In this document: positions 63,818-64,000 of the stretch, one piece after another
How positions within the stretch are numbered: the first letter of the stretch is position 1
Layout of the letters: every line of letters begins with the position of its first letter
Source of the DNA: Schaalia sp. Marseille-Q2122
Lineage (GTDB): Bacteria; Actinomycetota; Actinomycetes; Actinomycetales; Actinomycetaceae
Assembly: GCF_903645355.1 (NCBI RefSeq)
Contig: NZ_CAHJXR010000006.1
Coordinates: forward strand, 186,001-250,000
Length of the DNA stretch: 64,000 nt
Reading direction: 5' to 3'
Notes under the pieces: model-generated
Told to the model about the DNA's origin: nothing
The model's database searches: none
The model's input: the letters and a program-made list of their open reading frames with translations, nothing else
Translations under genes and position numbers: made by a program

Positions 63818-64000
63818 CAACGCGGGGCCCCCCGAATCAACAACCAGCCACGACCCAACGGACGCTCCAACACCAGCTTGGCATTCCCAAACCCGATCCG
63901 CCACGGCCGAGAAATCGACTCCAACTCCACATCATTCAACCCATCCCCAGGACCCGAAGCCACGATGTAATCATCAATTGCAGACGATGAAAAGCTCGTA
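63817..64000 (-). CDS. Tandem lipoprotein paralogue (partial, 5' end outside window)
   Basis: The last ~60 codons of a gene reading SSSAIDDYIVASGPGDG to LLIRGAPR, ended by TGA overlapping the next ATG. The N-terminus is beyond the window edge. The sequence is nearly the same as the C-terminus of the gene at 63239-63817, so both are recent copies. Confidence 0.75.
   Translation of the reverse strand, partial: TSFSSSAIDDYIVASGPGDGLNDVELESISRPWRIGFGNAKLVLERPLGRGWLLIRGAPR
63819..63963 (-). repeat. Duplicated 145-bp segment, copy 2
   Basis: Second copy of the segment at 63241-63385. Confidence 0.9.

Noticed and set aside
1-64000. tRNA, rRNA, prophage or replication origin
   Set aside because: No cloverleaf, rRNA-like segment, phage structural gene or DnaA-box cluster was noticed on reading; a tRNA scan would be needed to be certain.

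Overview
The window is high-GC actinobacterial DNA. GTG/TTG starts, four-base stop/start overlaps, lipobox lipoproteins, LAxTG sorting signals and mucin-glycan hydrolases all suggest a host-associated Actinomycetaceae member (Actinomyces/Schaalia type). This is inference from content; no rRNA or tRNA gene was seen.

Layout. 1-3535: thiamine ABC transporter thiB-thiP-thiQ (minus strand) behind a TPP riboswitch. 3658-7617: ABC exporter plus DesK-type histidine kinase and LuxR-type regulator. 7787-14811: envelope and housekeeping genes (HNH protein, TRIC-type channel, VIT/CCC1-type transporter, hydrolase, AlbA_2 regulator behind a palindrome array, PfkB kinase). 15221-19088: a probable type VII secretion effector locus, with a small WXG-like partner, a WXG/calpain-protease fusion and two almost identical lipoproteins as immunity candidates. 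19527-25867: a very long HrpA helicase and a SprT protein. 26138-43960: a cell-surface island with an intact GH29 fucosidase, a decayed GH110 alpha-1,3-galactosidase, two choice-of-anchor-L secreted proteins, a membrane-protein pseudogene and a sortase. 44017-45484: mtnN and luxS (AI-2 / methyl recycling). 45810-52866: amino-acid permease, MFS transporter, an unknown membrane protein, a frameshifted PatB-type aminotransferase and NhaC. 53320-54757: an ISL3-family insertion sequence abutting a truncated gene. 55289-62987: a sugar operon (CUT1 ABC importer, AGE/YihS isomerase, ADP-dependent-type kinase, class II aldolase, DeoR regulator). 63239-64000: tandem duplicated lipoproteins, one cut by the window edge.

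The main unusual signals are: (1) a dispersed ~70-bp palindromic element with six copies, three intergenic and three inside the reading frame of hrpA, resembling in behaviour the Rickettsia palindromic elements; (2) the calpain-like type VII effector locus with its duplicated lipoproteins; (3) the isomerase-kinase-aldolase operon, which forms a complete aldose-to-triose route of unknown substrate and could be sulfoglycolytic.

The GH29 and GH110 genes both encode LAxTG anchors and would together attack fucosylated / blood-group glycans, but the GH110 gene is broken in many places. Frameshift calls here and in the PatB gene could partly be sequencing or assembly errors.
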